Source: an uncultured Eubacteriales bacterium
GTDB lineage: Bacteria; Bacillota; Clostridia; Oscillospirales; Acutalibacteraceae
Direction of reading: 5' to 3'
Assembly: GCA_900316455.1 (NCBI GenBank)
Contig: ONCX01000007.1
Coordinates: 114,208-178,207, forward strand
DNA: 64,000 nt
A model generated the notes under the pieces. That model saw only the letters and a list, made by a program, of their open reading frames with translations, ran no database searches and was not told where the DNA came from. The number at the start of each line of letters is the position of its first letter. Within the stretch, counting starts at the first letter, position 1. Positions 7,915 to 16,967 of the stretch are shown here, piece by piece. The translations under genes were made by a program, and so were the position numbers.

Positions 7915-10279
7915 GATAAACATAAGATATTTCGGAAAGCTCAGAGATTTTGTAATTAAACCTGGCGACGGCGTTAATATTATTTACGGAAAGAACGAAT
8001 CGGGAAAATCCACCGTCATGGCATTTATCAAGGCTATGTTTTACGGACTTGATTCCGGAGAAAAACGCAATCAGTACGAACCATGGGGCGGCGGACAGCC
8101 TGCCGGCTCTATTGAATTTGAACATAACGGGATTACATATTTTCTCAACCGAACCTTCGGCGAGACAAAGGGATATGACAAAATTTCTCTGTTTGATAAG
8201 ACCAACGGTGAATCTGTGCCGCTTTCACCGGGACAGGAGCCTGGAGTATTGATATTCGGAATTAATATCAAGACCTTTGTCAGCTCGGTTTTCATTGGGC
8301 AGTCAGGCGTTGCCGTGGAGGGTGAAAACCATGAAATAATCGAACGTCTGGTAAATCTCACCTCAGCCGGAGACGAGCATGTTTCAAAGCGCGAGATTGA
8401 CAAGCGTCTGAAAAATGCCGTGGCAAGGCTTGATTCAAAGAAATCCGACGCCATTCTTCCAGAGCTTCGCAAGCAGAAACGCGAGCTTACCGATTCGCGT
8501 GCCGAAATGATGAAGGTACTCGCCGAATCGGACGATCTGAGAGACAGGATTGCCGTTGATATGCGCGAGAAGAAGACGCTCGGCGAGGAAAAAGCTTTTT
8601 TGGAGGAAATGTACGACAGGCTTGAGAAAAAAGAAGAGCTTGCCGAAATTGACGCTATAATTCGCAAGCGCGACGAGGTCAGCGAGCTTGAGGAAAAGTT
8701 CAACCGGCTGGATAAGCTGTTCAGCGGAGAGCTTGCGGACGGCATGAGCGAATTTATGTCTGATTCCGCAAGACTGCTCGACGAAGAAAAAATGAGAGAA
8801 GCCGCTCTTCAGGAAAAGGTCGATGAGCTGGAGGATCTCAGGCGGCAGTCGGTTTCTATAGACCGTCCTAAGCTCAATATGACTAAGATTGTAAAAAAAT
8901 ACGCAAAGGAAATTGAGATAGCCTTTGATCAGTACGATTCCATTGTCAGGGACAGAAAGGAACTGGAGCTTGCCATCGAGGAAAAAGAGGAACCTGAACC
9001 GGAACCTGACGATATGCGAATGGTCGGAGGCATTTGTGCGGCGGTAATGATTGCCGCGCTGCTGCTCGGGGCATTTGTTCACTGGATATTCTATCTTATG
9101 GGAATTCTTGCCGTTGTCAGCATTGCCGTTTATATTTTCATATATAAAAAAGGCGTTGACGAAGAGGATAAATTCAGCGAAGAGGAACTTGCGCTTTCCG
9201 GAATAAACGAGCAAATGAACGCTTTGAACGAGGAAAACAGGTATATACTGGACGAATTCGGCGTCAGGACTATGGACGATTTTGACAGGCTTTATAAGGC
9301 TATAGAGCAGAATCAGAAAAAGTATATCGAAAGCAGAGAAAAGAAAATGAAGATAGAGTCGCAGATTTCCGAGCTGAAAGGAGAGCTTGAAGACGTCCGC
9401 CAAAGGCTGCAGGATAATCTCGCCACATATCACGAAACAGAATCAAGCGAGGAAGCTTCCGATATTATCAACAAACTAAGCAGCATGAAGCGCGAACATG
9501 AAAAGCTTTCAATGAAGCTCGATTCCGCAAGGGAAACCTATAAATTCATGCTTAGGGGACGCAGTATAGACAGCCTGGTACTTTACAGCGAACAGATCCG
9601 CAGCAGCGTTGAGCTTGAGGTTCCCGACAGCTTCACCAAGGAAAATGTCAAAAGCAAGCTGTCAGCTGTAAACGCAAAATCCGAAGAGATAAGCGCACAG
9701 ATAGCCCGTGAGGAAACAGAGCTGCAACTCAAGCCGTACAATACACAGAGCGTTCAGCTGGTTTCTGACGAAATAAAAGCCCTTAACAGACGAATCGAAC
9801 ATTATGAATTTGAACTCAGCGCCATTGAGGAAGCTCAGAAAACGCTTGACGAAGCGTTCCATGAGATGAAAATTGATTTTGGTCCGATGATAAACTACCG
9901 TGCTTCAAGAGTTCTTAGCGGTATGACAGGAAACAAGTCCAATACGGTTCTTGTTTCGGATAAGCTCATTCCAGCATTTGCGGAGCAGGGAGACAGCCAG
10001 CCAAGAAGCAGCGAAATCATGGGCGCGGGTACATATAATCAGATATATCTCGCCCTGAGAATAGCTCTTTGCGGTGTTGTAACCGATGAAATACTGCCCG
10101 TGATGCTTGACGATTCATTTGTACAGTTCGATGACGAACGTATGACCGACGCTCTTAAATTCATCAAAGATGATAACGCTCTCGGTGAAATAGGACAGGT
10201 AATTATCTTCACATGTCACAAGCGCATGATAAGCGCCGCCAAAAAGATCGAAATGACAGATAACGTTTTCAGCATGTAG
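7901..10279 (+). CDS. yhaN: YhaN-like SbcC/Rad50-type coiled-coil ATPase
   Basis: A 792-residue ATPase, shorter than the Bacillus YhaN. Walker A GKNESGKST is at residues 30-38; long charged coiled-coil stretches follow (about 170-360 and 440-660); two hydrophobic helices at about 370-415 suggest membrane attachment, as in other YhaN proteins. The C-terminal half-site has the signature-like GAGTYNQIYLALRIAL and Walker B VMLDDSFVQFDDER. It should form a complex with the YhaO protein encoded just upstream with overlapping reading frames. Family role: double-strand break handling and DNA-end processing. Unlike its partner, its ATPase motifs all look functional. Confidence 0.9.
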   Translation: MKIIEINIRYFGKLRDFVIKPGDGVNIIYGKNESGKSTVMAFIKAMFYGLDSGEKRNQYEPWGGGQPAGSIEFEHNGITYFLNRTFGETKGYDKISLFDKTNGESVPLSPGQEPGVLIFGINIKTFVSSVFIGQSGVAVEGENHEIIERLVNLTSAGDEHVSKREIDKRLKNAVARLDSKKSDAILPELRKQKRELTDSRAEMMKVLAESDDLRDRIAVDMREKKTLGEEKAFLEEMYDRLEKKEELAEIDAIIRKRDEVSELEEKFNRLDKLFSGELADGMSEFMSDSARLLDEEKMREAALQEKVDELEDLRRQSVSIDRPKLNMTKIVKKYAKEIEIAFDQYDSIVRDRKELELAIEEKEEPEPEPDDMRMVGGICAAVMIAALLLGAFVHWIFYLMGILAVVSIAVYIFIYKKGVDEEDKFSEEELALSGINEQMNALNEENRYILDEFGVRTMDDFDRLYKAIEQNQKKYIESREKKMKIESQISELKGELEDVRQRLQDNLATYHETESSEEASDIINKLSSMKREHEKLSMKLDSARETYKFMLRGRSIDSLVLYSEQIRSSVELEVPDSFTKENVKSKLSAVNAKSEEISAQIAREETELQLKPYNTQSVQLVSDEIKALNRRIEHYEFELSAIEEAQKTLDEAFHEMKIDFGPMINYRASRVLSGMTGNKSNTVLVSDKLIPAFAEQGDSQPRSSEIMGAGTYNQIYLALRIALCGVVTDEILPVMLDDSFVQFDDERMTDALKFIKDDNALGEIGQVIIFTCHKRMISAAKKIEMTDNVFSM

Positions 10280-10305
10280 TTCGACTGGTCTATAAAAAAT
10301 CAAAT

Positions 10306-10345
10306 AACGCGGCGCTTCAATTCAAATTGATGTGCCGCGTTTTTG
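10306..10345 (+). terminator. Rho-independent terminator after yhaN
   Basis: Stem AACGCGGC pairing with GCCGCGTT, extended by TTCAATT/AATTGA in the inner part, followed by TTTTTG. Confidence 0.85.
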
Positions 10346-10404
10346 TAATCTGCTCATAAAAATTTAAAAAATTTTAAATTTTTTGCAAAGCAAAATGAAA
10401 GCAC

Positions 10405-10433
10405 TTGATTTATTGTTAATTATATGATAATAT
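10405..10433 (+). promoter_or_regulatory. Promoter of the pheST T-box transcript
   Basis: TTGATT, 17 bases, TAATAT, with TGA directly upstream of the -10. About 340 bp before pheS and just before the T-box leader. Confidence 0.7.
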
Positions 10434-10449
10434 GACAAGTAATTAATTA

Positions 10450-10715
10450 AATACCTGTCTAAAGGCAATGAAAGCATTTAAGTAACCGCCGATATGATAA
10501 TTTCATCAGAGAGGGAGTGTCGTGGCTGCAAGCACTCTTGGGATTCCGGTGGTGAATTTCGGTGCCGGAGCCGACGGTTCGACCTTTTGCAAGGAAGGGC
10601 TGTCCGATTTCCCCGCGTTAACGGGACTTAAAGATGGATTTTTATTTGTTTAAAAATCTGAATTTGGGTGGTACCGCGAGATTTCGTCCCATTGGACGGG
10701 GTCTTATTTTTTTGT
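10450..10715 (+). promoter_or_regulatory. T-box riboswitch, predicted tRNA-Phe specific
   Basis: A T-box leader of about 260 nt. The conserved T-box sequence GGGTGGTACCGCG is at 10665-10677, in the antiterminator. Stem I begins near CAGAGAGGGAGT; its 3' side has GGTGAATTTCGG, with TTC (Phe) the likely specifier codon, matching the downstream pheS. The leader ends in a terminator hairpin formed by CGTCC and GGACG near 10687-10702, followed by TCTTATTTTTTT. Uncharged tRNA-Phe should stabilise the antiterminator and allow pheST transcription. The T-box call is very secure; the exact specifier is read from context only. Confidence 0.95.
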
Positions 10716-10773
10716 GCCTTGTTATTCATGTCGCTTGTCAGACGGGTATTGCAAAATAAAGGAGGAAAATGCA

Positions 10774-11802
10774 ATGGAGAAAAAAATTGCAGAAATTATC
10801 CAGAATTTCACCGAAGCCGCCAAGGACGCTTCCGACTCCGCTTCAGTCGAGAAGCTGAGAGTGGCGTTTCTCGGTAAAAAGGGCGAAATCGCCGAGCTTA
10901 TGAAGGATCTCAAGTCAGCTCCGGCAGATCGGAAAAAGGAATTCGGTCAGAAAATCAATCAGTTAAAAAAGGACGTAGAGGTCAGACTTTCGGATCTCAC
11001 CGCCGCAATCGAACAGAAGGAGCTTGAAGCGCTTATCAGCAGCGCCGAATGCTATGACGTTACCATGCCTTCCGGAGTGGAAACGGGTTCATATCATCCT
11101 ATTACTCTCGTACAGCGTGAGCTTGAGGAGATTTTTGCTTCAATGGGCTTTACTGTTGAGGATTATGATGAGATTGTTGACGATTATCATTGCTTTGAAG
11201 CGCTTAATATACCAAAGCATCACCCTGCGCGAGATATGCAGGACACATATTATCTTGACAACGGTCAGCTTCTCAAAACGCACACCTCTGCTGCTCAGAA
11301 TGCAATAATGCGTAAATACGGCGCTCCGCTGCGTGCCATTTTCCCCGGACGCTGCTTCCGCAACGAAGCTATTGACGCATGCCATGAAAATACATTCTTC
11401 CAGATGGAAGGAATTATGATTGATAAGAATATCTCCATCTCAAATCTTATCTACTTTATGAAAACCATGCTTTCAGAGGTATTTGAACGCGATGTTCAGG
11501 TGCGTCTGCGTCCTGGCTTCTTCCCGTTCGTTGAGCCCGGATTTGAACTGGACATAAGCTGTCAGGTCTGCGGCGGCAAGGGCTGTCCATCCTGCAAGAA
11601 TTCCGGCTGGCTCGAATTGTGTCCCTGCGGTATGATTCATCCGAATGTTCTGATCGCCGGAGGAATTGATCCTGAGGAATATACGGGCTTTGCGTTCGGT
11701 CTGGGTCTTACACGTCTTGCCATGATGAAATACGGCGTCAAGGACATTCGTACATTCAACAGCGGCAATCTCAAAGCGCTCTCGCAGTTTGAGAGTCTTT
11801 AA
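10774..11802 (+). CDS. pheS: Phenylalanine--tRNA ligase alpha subunit
   Basis: A 342-residue class II aminoacyl-tRNA synthetase subunit with an N-terminal coiled-coil tRNA-binding arm (about 1-85) and the catalytic core. Motif 2 is seen in FPGRCFRNEAIDACHENTF and motif 3 in GFAFGLGLTRLAMMKYGV; the Phe-pocket segment RPGFFPFVEPGFELD is present. A Cys-rich insert (CQVCGGKGCPSCKNSGWLE) occurs in many alpha subunits. Start ATG 10774 follows GGAGG by eight bases; an in-frame opening 60 bases upstream falls in the leader just after the terminator. Makes an alpha2-beta2 enzyme with PheT. Under T-box control. Confidence 0.97.
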   Translation: MEKKIAEIIQNFTEAAKDASDSASVEKLRVAFLGKKGEIAELMKDLKSAPADRKKEFGQKINQLKKDVEVRLSDLTAAIEQKELEALISSAECYDVTMPSGVETGSYHPITLVQRELEEIFASMGFTVEDYDEIVDDYHCFEALNIPKHHPARDMQDTYYLDNGQLLKTHTSAAQNAIMRKYGAPLRAIFPGRCFRNEAIDACHENTFFQMEGIMIDKNISISNLIYFMKTMLSEVFERDVQVRLRPGFFPFVEPGFELDISCQVCGGKGCPSCKNSGWLELCPCGMIHPNVLIAGGIDPEEYTGFAFGLGLTRLAMMKYGVKDIRTFNSGNLKALSQFESL

Positions 11803-11823
11803 TTCCAAAGGAGGTAATATATC

Positions 11824-13923
11824 GTGCTGGTATCAATGAACTGGATCCGCGATTTCGTTGACCTTGACGGTCTCGACATCGACGCGCTTATTCACAGATT
11901 CACACTTTCCACAGCAGAAGTGGAGGAAGTGTTCCATTACGGCAGAGAAACGAGCAATGTAGTTATTGCCCAGATAGTTTCAATTGAAAATCACCCGAAT
12001 TCCAAAAAGCTCCACCTTCTTAAAGTGGACGCGGGCGACGCGGTTTATGACTGCGTTTGCGGCGCTCCGAATGTCCGCGAGGGCATGAAGGTTGCCTTTG
12101 CCAAGGAGGGCGGCTGCGTCAACGGCTTCGCTATCAGCAAGGCGACTGTAGCCGGATATGACTCATATGGCATGTGCTGCTCCGAGGCTGAACTCGGCAT
12201 AAGCGCGGACAACTCCGGCATTATGGAAATAACTGACGATTATCCGCTCGGCACTGATCTGAAATCAGTGTACGACATTGAGGACACGGTATTTGAGGTT
12301 GACAATAAATCGCTTACAAACCGTCCTGATCTCTGGGGACATTACGGCATAGCAAGGGAATTCGCCGCGCTTACAGGCAATCCTCTGAAGCCTGTTGACC
12401 GCGTTGACGTTTCGGTTTACAGCGAGCTTCCGCCTGTTCAGATAGACATTCAGGACACTGAACACTGCTACCGTTATTCCGGCATGAAGGTTGACAATGT
12501 GACCGTCCATACAAGCCCTGTCAATATGCGTATCCGCCTTTTCTACTGCGGAAGCAGGGCTATTAATCTGCTTGCGGACCTCACCAATTATCTCATGATG
12601 GAATTAGGTCAGCCCATGCACGCGTTCGACCGCCGCAAGGTGGACTGCGTGGAAATCAAGCGATTTGACGAGCCGTTCAAATTCAAGACCCTGGATGACA
12701 ATGAGAGAACAATTGACGAAAATACCCTGATGATATGCTCCAATGGCGAGCCTGTAGCAATTGCCGGTATTATGGGCGGTCTTGATTCTGAAATTGAGGA
12801 CGATACAACATCATTGCTGCTTGAATCCGCAAACTTCGACGGAATTTGTATACGCAAATCCTCCCAGCGTCTCGGCATGAGAACCGACGCAAGCATGCGA
12901 TATGAGAAAATGCTTGACCCGGAGATTACCAACGTCGCTATCGAACGCTTTCTGAAGCTTCTGTTTGAAATAGACCCTGATGTTCAGGTTGTCTCTTCCC
13001 TATCCGACAGCTACGTTCATAAGTATGACAAAATCGAGCTGACTTTCGACAAGGCTTACGTTGACCGTTACACAGGAATAGAAATCAGCGACGATCAGAT
13101 TATTGACACCCTCACGGCTCTCGGTTTTGACGTCAAGCACGATGAAAATACCTTTGACGTCACCGTCCCAACGTGGAGAGCTACCAAGGACGTCACTATC
13201 AAGGCGGATATCATAGAGGAAATAACCAGAATATACGGATACGATAATTTCAAAATTACTACCACTCTCAGTCCGCTGCGCCCCGTTCGCAGAAGCGTTA
13301 TCAAGAGCGACGAATATTACGCAAAGGATCTGCTTGTGGAGAAATTCAAGCTGCATGAAATACATTCCTACATCTGGGCTGATTCAAAGAAATTCGGCGA
13401 ACTGAATATGGATGTTGAGGATAACGTAAAGCTTATCAACTCCATCAATCCAGATCATGTGGTGCTTCGCAACTGCATGATTCCGACCTTGCTTACCGCC
13501 GTCAATGAAAACAAATCCTTCGGCGCGGAATACGGAATTTTTGAAGACGGCAGAGTGATTGACGGCACGCGCGAGGACGGCACATGCAATGAGCGCAGAA
13601 AGCTTGGCATTGTATTATACAGCCGAAAGTGCAGCGAAAAGACTCTCTTCTTCCGTTTACGCGATATCGTTTCGCTCTTTGTTGCCAATCTCAGACACAA
13701 AGAGGTTAAATTTGAACACTGTGAAGTCAGCCACAACTGGCAGCATCCGGTCAATACGGCAGATATCTCTGTTGACGGAACAAAGCTCGGTTTTATATCT
13801 ACTCTTCACCCGCTCACAGCAATGAAGATAGATAAAAAGGCGGCAATTGTAGCCGCTGAAATAGATATGGATTCGTTTGCGTCCATAGAAAAGAATGAGC
13901 TTGACAATTATCAGAAATCCTGA
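11824..13923 (+). CDS. pheT: Phenylalanine--tRNA ligase beta subunit, reading frame ends early at a frameshift
   Basis: 699 residues from GTG 11824 (AAAGGAGG upstream). Domains: OB-fold tRNA-binding near 40-150 (VVIAQIVSIENHPNSKK, CGAPNV), B3/B4 editing region (about 210-400), B5 (about 405-480) and the catalytic-like core (490-690). Normal PheT has about 780-800 residues and ends with a ferredoxin-fold anticodon-binding (FDX-ACB) domain. Here the frame stops at TGA 13921 just as that domain should begin, and the missing domain is encoded in another frame up to 14146. The reading frames overlap only in 13889-13923. Possible causes: a 2-nt deletion or 1-nt insertion in the cell, an assembly error, or +1 recoding. 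PheT is essential, so an error or recoding is more likely than true loss. Confidence 0.9.
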   Translation: MLVSMNWIRDFVDLDGLDIDALIHRFTLSTAEVEEVFHYGRETSNVVIAQIVSIENHPNSKKLHLLKVDAGDAVYDCVCGAPNVREGMKVAFAKEGGCVNGFAISKATVAGYDSYGMCCSEAELGISADNSGIMEITDDYPLGTDLKSVYDIEDTVFEVDNKSLTNRPDLWGHYGIAREFAALTGNPLKPVDRVDVSVYSELPPVQIDIQDTEHCYRYSGMKVDNVTVHTSPVNMRIRLFYCGSRAINLLADLTNYLMMELGQPMHAFDRRKVDCVEIKRFDEPFKFKTLDDNERTIDENTLMICSNGEPVAIAGIMGGLDSEIEDDTTSLLLESANFDGICIRKSSQRLGMRTDASMRYEKMLDPEITNVAIERFLKLLFEIDPDVQVVSSLSDSYVHKYDKIELTFDKAYVDRYTGIEISDDQIIDTLTALGFDVKHDENTFDVTVPTWRATKDVTIKADIIEEITRIYGYDNFKITTTLSPLRPVRRSVIKSDEYYAKDLLVEKFKLHEIHSYIWADSKKFGELNMDVEDNVKLINSINPDHVVLRNCMIPTLLTAVNENKSFGAEYGIFEDGRVIDGTREDGTCNERRKLGIVLYSRKCSEKTLFFRLRDIVSLFVANLRHKEVKFEHCEVSHNWQHPVNTADISVDGTKLGFISTLHPLTAMKIDKKAAIVAAEIDMDSFASIEKNELDNYQKS

Positions 13924-14146
13924 TGTTACCTACAAAAATGTCGAGGAAATAATTATGGAAAACGGCGGACAGTATCTCAATACAGTTAATGTGACTGATA
14001 TATACGATGGTATTATCAGCAGCATAACTCTTCGCCTCGGCTTCTCATCTCCCGATAAGACCCTTTCCATGAATGAAATTCAGGACGTTGTATTTGGGAA
14101 TATTGTTCCTGAGCTTGAAAAATCAGGAATTCTGCTGAAGAAATAA
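13889..14146 (+). pseudogene. pheT: Out-of-frame C-terminal FDX-ACB domain of PheT
   Basis: About 80 residues in the +1 frame relative to pheT: NPDVTYKNVEEII, then VNVTDIYDGIISSITLRLGF, DKTLSMNEIQDVV and ending in LEKSGILLKK. This is the usual course of the FDX-ACB domain (start motif, DIY.G strand, K(S/T)L segment, last helix). It has an internal ATG (13895), but no separate Shine-Dalgarno, and a free-standing FDX-ACB is not expected. If the local sequence read AAA-TAT-CCT instead of AAA-TCC-T, the two frames would join as YQKYPDVTY, close to the family consensus KYP.V. See findings. Confidence 0.85.
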
Positions 14147-14174
14147 TTTTATTCCTTCAAATAACAGATAAAAG

Positions 14175-14218
14175 CAAAAGCCTCCGTGTCATAAAAATCG
14201 ACGGAGGCTTTTGTTTTG
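14175..14218. terminator. Strong terminator after pheST
   Basis: Stem GCCTCCGT / ACGGAGGC flanked by AAAA on the left and TTTTGTTTT on the right. It serves pheST and could also act on the minus strand. The rest of 14219-14365 is AT-rich with no recognised gene. Confidence 0.9.
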
Positions 14219-14369
14219 CTATTTATTTTTGAGGAGGAGAGATGTAATCAAAATCAATTGCAACCATGTACTTAACTAATCCCTGATTGCATTTATATAA
14301 TATATCATAATTGCAGTGAATATGTTAAAAATATTTTACTAAATTGATAACAATTACAAAAATATTATA

Positions 14370-14406
14370 AAATCCTCCTGAATTCTATGCAAATTACAGG
14401 AGGATT
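14370..14406 (-). terminator. Terminator after ftsH
   Basis: AAATCCTCCTG pairs with CAGGAGGATTT across a 16-nt loop, read on the minus strand just past the ftsH stop; the trailing U tract is short. Confidence 0.8.
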
Positions 14407-14421
14407 TATAAAATTATTCAA

Positions 14422-16329
14422 TTAAAGTGTGTCTACAGCTTTTTCATCCATGATCTGCTTGAATTTGTCTCCGCTCATCTTTTCGTTTTCAATAAGATAT
14501 TTTGCAACTTCATGGAGCTTATCAGTATGCTGAGAAAGAATTGCACCGGCTTTTTTGTAGCCCTCCGCGATAAGTGCGCGAACCTCGTTATCTATTTCCT
14601 TGGCAATTTCATTGGAATAATTGACTGTGTGTCCGAAATCCCTGCCGAGAAATACTTCCTGACCGTCGGTTGAACCATACTGAATCGGACCGAGCTTGTC
14701 ACTCATACCGTACTTTGTAACCATCTGCTTTGCAAGCTTAGTGGCACGTTCGATATCGTTTGAAGCTCCTGTGGAAATATCCTCCAATATCAGCGCTTCG
14801 GAAGCTCTGCCGCCCAGAAGTACAACGATTTCTTCTTTCATCTGCCCCTTCAATTTGTACGAGCGATCCTCCTGCGGCAGACTCATCGTGTAACCACCTG
14901 CCATTCCTCTTGGAATGATGGATATTTCATGCACCGGATCCTGAGTCGGACAATAGTATGTGACGACCGCGTGACCCGCTTCATGGTAGGCAGTCAGACG
15001 CTTCTCCTTGTCGGAAATTTTCTTCGACTTCTTCTCAGCGCCGGCGACAACCTTGATGGTTGCCTCTTCTATTTCCTTCATGGTAATAGCCTTGAGGTTT
15101 CTTCTTGCCGCAAGCAAAGCAGCTTCATTGAGAAGATTTTCCAGATCCGCGCCAGTGAATCCAGCGGTTGATTTGGCGATTGTGGAAAGATCAACATCAG
15201 GTCCGAGCGGCTTCTTTTTGGAATGAACCTTGAGAATTTCCTCTCTGCCCTTGATGTCGGGATATCCAACCATTACCTGACGGTCAAAACGACCGGGACG
15301 TGTGAGAGCCGGATCCAGAATGTCAGGACGGTTGGTGGCTGCAATAATTATTACGCCCTCATTGGCTCCGAAGCCGTCCATTTCAACGAGCATCTGATTA
15401 AGAGTCTGCTCGCGTTCGTCGTGTCCGCCACCGAGACCTGCGCCTCTGTGCCGTCCGACAGCGTCAATTTCATCAATGAATATAATGCATGGGTTGTTCT
15501 TCTTTGCCTGATCAAAGAGATCGCGCACACGGGAAGCACCCACACCGACGAACATTTCCACAAAATCCGAACCGGATATTGAGAAAAACGCCACTCCCGC
15601 TTCACCGGCAACGGCTCTTGCAAGAAGCGTCTTACCTGTACCGGGAGGTCCGACAAGCAACACGCCCTTGGGAACATGCGCGCCCAGATCGTCGTATTTC
15701 TTCGGATTTTTAAGGAAGTCAACTATCTCCTGAAGCTCTTCCTTTTCCTCGTCCGCACCAGCTACGTCGTCAAACGTGGTCTTTCGCTTTTCATCGTTGA
15801 CATTCTTTATCTTCGCCTTACCGAAATTGAGCTGACGGTTGCTCTCGCCCATCACGCCGTTTACACGCTTAAACATGAAGTAGTAAAGCAGCACAAGACC
15901 GCCAATCATGATAATTGTCGGCAGCAGACTTGCGAGAAGGCTGTTGTCCTGCTTTGGCTCGTAATCCTCGGAAATAATGATATTATTAGCTTTGAGTTCC
16001 TGAAGTCCGCGCTTTGCGTCGCTGATAAAAAGCTCAATGCTCGGAACCTTATAGGTCACCGGATCAGGCTGATTGCCACTCGAATCCTTTTTCATATTAA
16101 TGGTAAGCACGCCTGTATTGAGCGAGAGATTGAAGTCAGAAACTCCGGCGGCTTTCCATTCCGTCGGACTGACGCTGCTGCTTCCGGGCGTAAAATATTC
16201 CATTATTTCAGAATACTTGTGTTCATCCGGCTTCTTATTGCCGGAAATATAGTAGAGCGCGGCAATAATCAGTATCGGTATACCGAGCCAGATCAGATAT
16301 CCGCCCACTCTTCTCTTTTTGTTTTCCAA
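14422..16329 (-). CDS. ftsH: ATP-dependent zinc metalloprotease FtsH
   Basis: About 635 residues. A first membrane helix (about 10-28), extracytoplasmic domain, second helix (about 132-152), AAA+ module with Walker A GPPGTGKT (about 227-234), Walker [32 protein letters not shown], then the zinc-protease HEAGH and a coiled C-terminus. Degrades misassembled membrane proteins and some regulators as a membrane hexamer. Start: TTG 16329 lies eight bases after AGGAG; a GTG three codons earlier abuts the AGGAG and is unlikely. Last gene of the run tilS-hpt-ftsH, a common Firmicutes order. Confidence 0.96.
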   Translation of the reverse strand: MENKKRRVGGYLIWLGIPILIIAALYYISGNKKPDEHKYSEIMEYFTPGSSSVSPTEWKAAGVSDFNLSLNTGVLTINMKKDSSGNQPDPVTYKVPSIELFISDAKRGLQELKANNIIISEDYEPKQDNSLLASLLPTIIMIGGLVLLYYFMFKRVNGVMGESNRQLNFGKAKIKNVNDEKRKTTFDDVAGADEEKEELQEIVDFLKNPKKYDDLGAHVPKGVLLVGPPGTGKTLLARAVAGEAGVAFFSISGSDFVEMFVGVGASRVRDLFDQAKKNNPCIIFIDEIDAVGRHRGAGLGGGHDEREQTLNQMLVEMDGFGANEGVIIIAATNRPDILDPALTRPGRFDRQVMVGYPDIKGREEILKVHSKKKPLGPDVDLSTIAKSTAGFTGADLENLLNEAALLAARRNLKAITMKEIEEATIKVVAGAEKKSKKISDKEKRLTAYHEAGHAVVTYYCPTQDPVHEISIIPRGMAGGYTMSLPQEDRSYKLKGQMKEEIVVLLGGRASEALILEDISTGASNDIERATKLAKQMVTKYGMSDKLGPIQYGSTDGQEVFLGRDFGHTVNYSNEIAKEIDNEVRALIAEGYKKAGAILSQHTDKLHEVAKYLIENEKMSGDKFKQIMDEKAVDTL

Positions 16330-16411
16330 ATAAGCCACTCCTAACTATTAATAAGACCGTAATATTATAATGCATAATTATTACCTATGTGTTAACAAAA
16401 TGCTTATATCA

Positions 16412-16945
16412 TTAATTTCTCATAACTCCTATATAAGGAAGATTGCGATATTTCTCATCATAATCAAGACCGTTGCCCACTATAAATTCGTTTCCTACCA
16501 CATCGCCAATATAATCGGCGTAAACGTCAGCCTTTCTTCCGGAGGGTTTGTCCAGCAGAGTGCAAATTTTCAGACTCGCTGGGTTGCGGCTTTCAAGAAG
16601 TTCTTTAAGCTTGTAAAGCGTCAGACCTGTATCTACGATATCTTCAACTATTATTACATGGCGACCGGAAATATCTGTTCTGATGTCGCTGACAATATTG
16701 ATGACTCCTGTTGACTGCGTTCCTGAGTAGCTTGACACCTTAATAAAATCTATTTCGCAATCTATTACAAGCGAACGCATAAGATCGGCGGCAAACATGA
16801 CCGAGCCTTTGAGCAGAACGACAAGAACCGGTTTTTTACCCGCGTAATCCTCGTTTATCTGTGCTGCAACCTTTTTAACCATATTTTTTATGTCGTCTTC
16901 TGAGAACAGTACTCTGTCAATGTCCTTCTCCAATTCGTTAATCAT
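16412..16945 (-). CDS. hpt: Hypoxanthine phosphoribosyltransferase
   Basis: A 177-residue purine-salvage enzyme converting hypoxanthine or guanine plus PRPP to IMP or GMP. The PRPP-binding loop VIIVEDIVDTGLTL, the LLKGSVMFAADL segment and the C-terminal IVGNGLDYDEKYRNLPYIG are typical. AAGGAGGG lies ten bases before ATG 16945. It follows tilS by 22 bp and precedes ftsH, as in many Firmicutes, and probably belongs to the same transcript. Confidence 0.95.
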   Translation of the reverse strand: MINELEKDIDRVLFSEDDIKNMVKKVAAQINEDYAGKKPVLVVLLKGSVMFAADLMRSLVIDCEIDFIKVSSYSGTQSTGVINIVSDIRTDISGRHVIIVEDIVDTGLTLYKLKELLESRNPASLKICTLLDKPSGRKADVYADYIGDVVGNEFIVGNGLDYDEKYRNLPYIGVMRN

Positions 16946-16967
16946 TGAGAAAGCCCTCCTTGATATA

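Noticed and set aside
8435-9433. 332-codon minus-strand frame
   Set aside because: Antisense to the coiled-coil region of yhaN; leucine/phenylalanine-rich mirror translation, no start signals.
13895-14146. Separate small gene encoding a free FDX-ACB domain
   Set aside because: No ribosome-binding site, and it continues the pheT domain order exactly; better explained by a frameshift.
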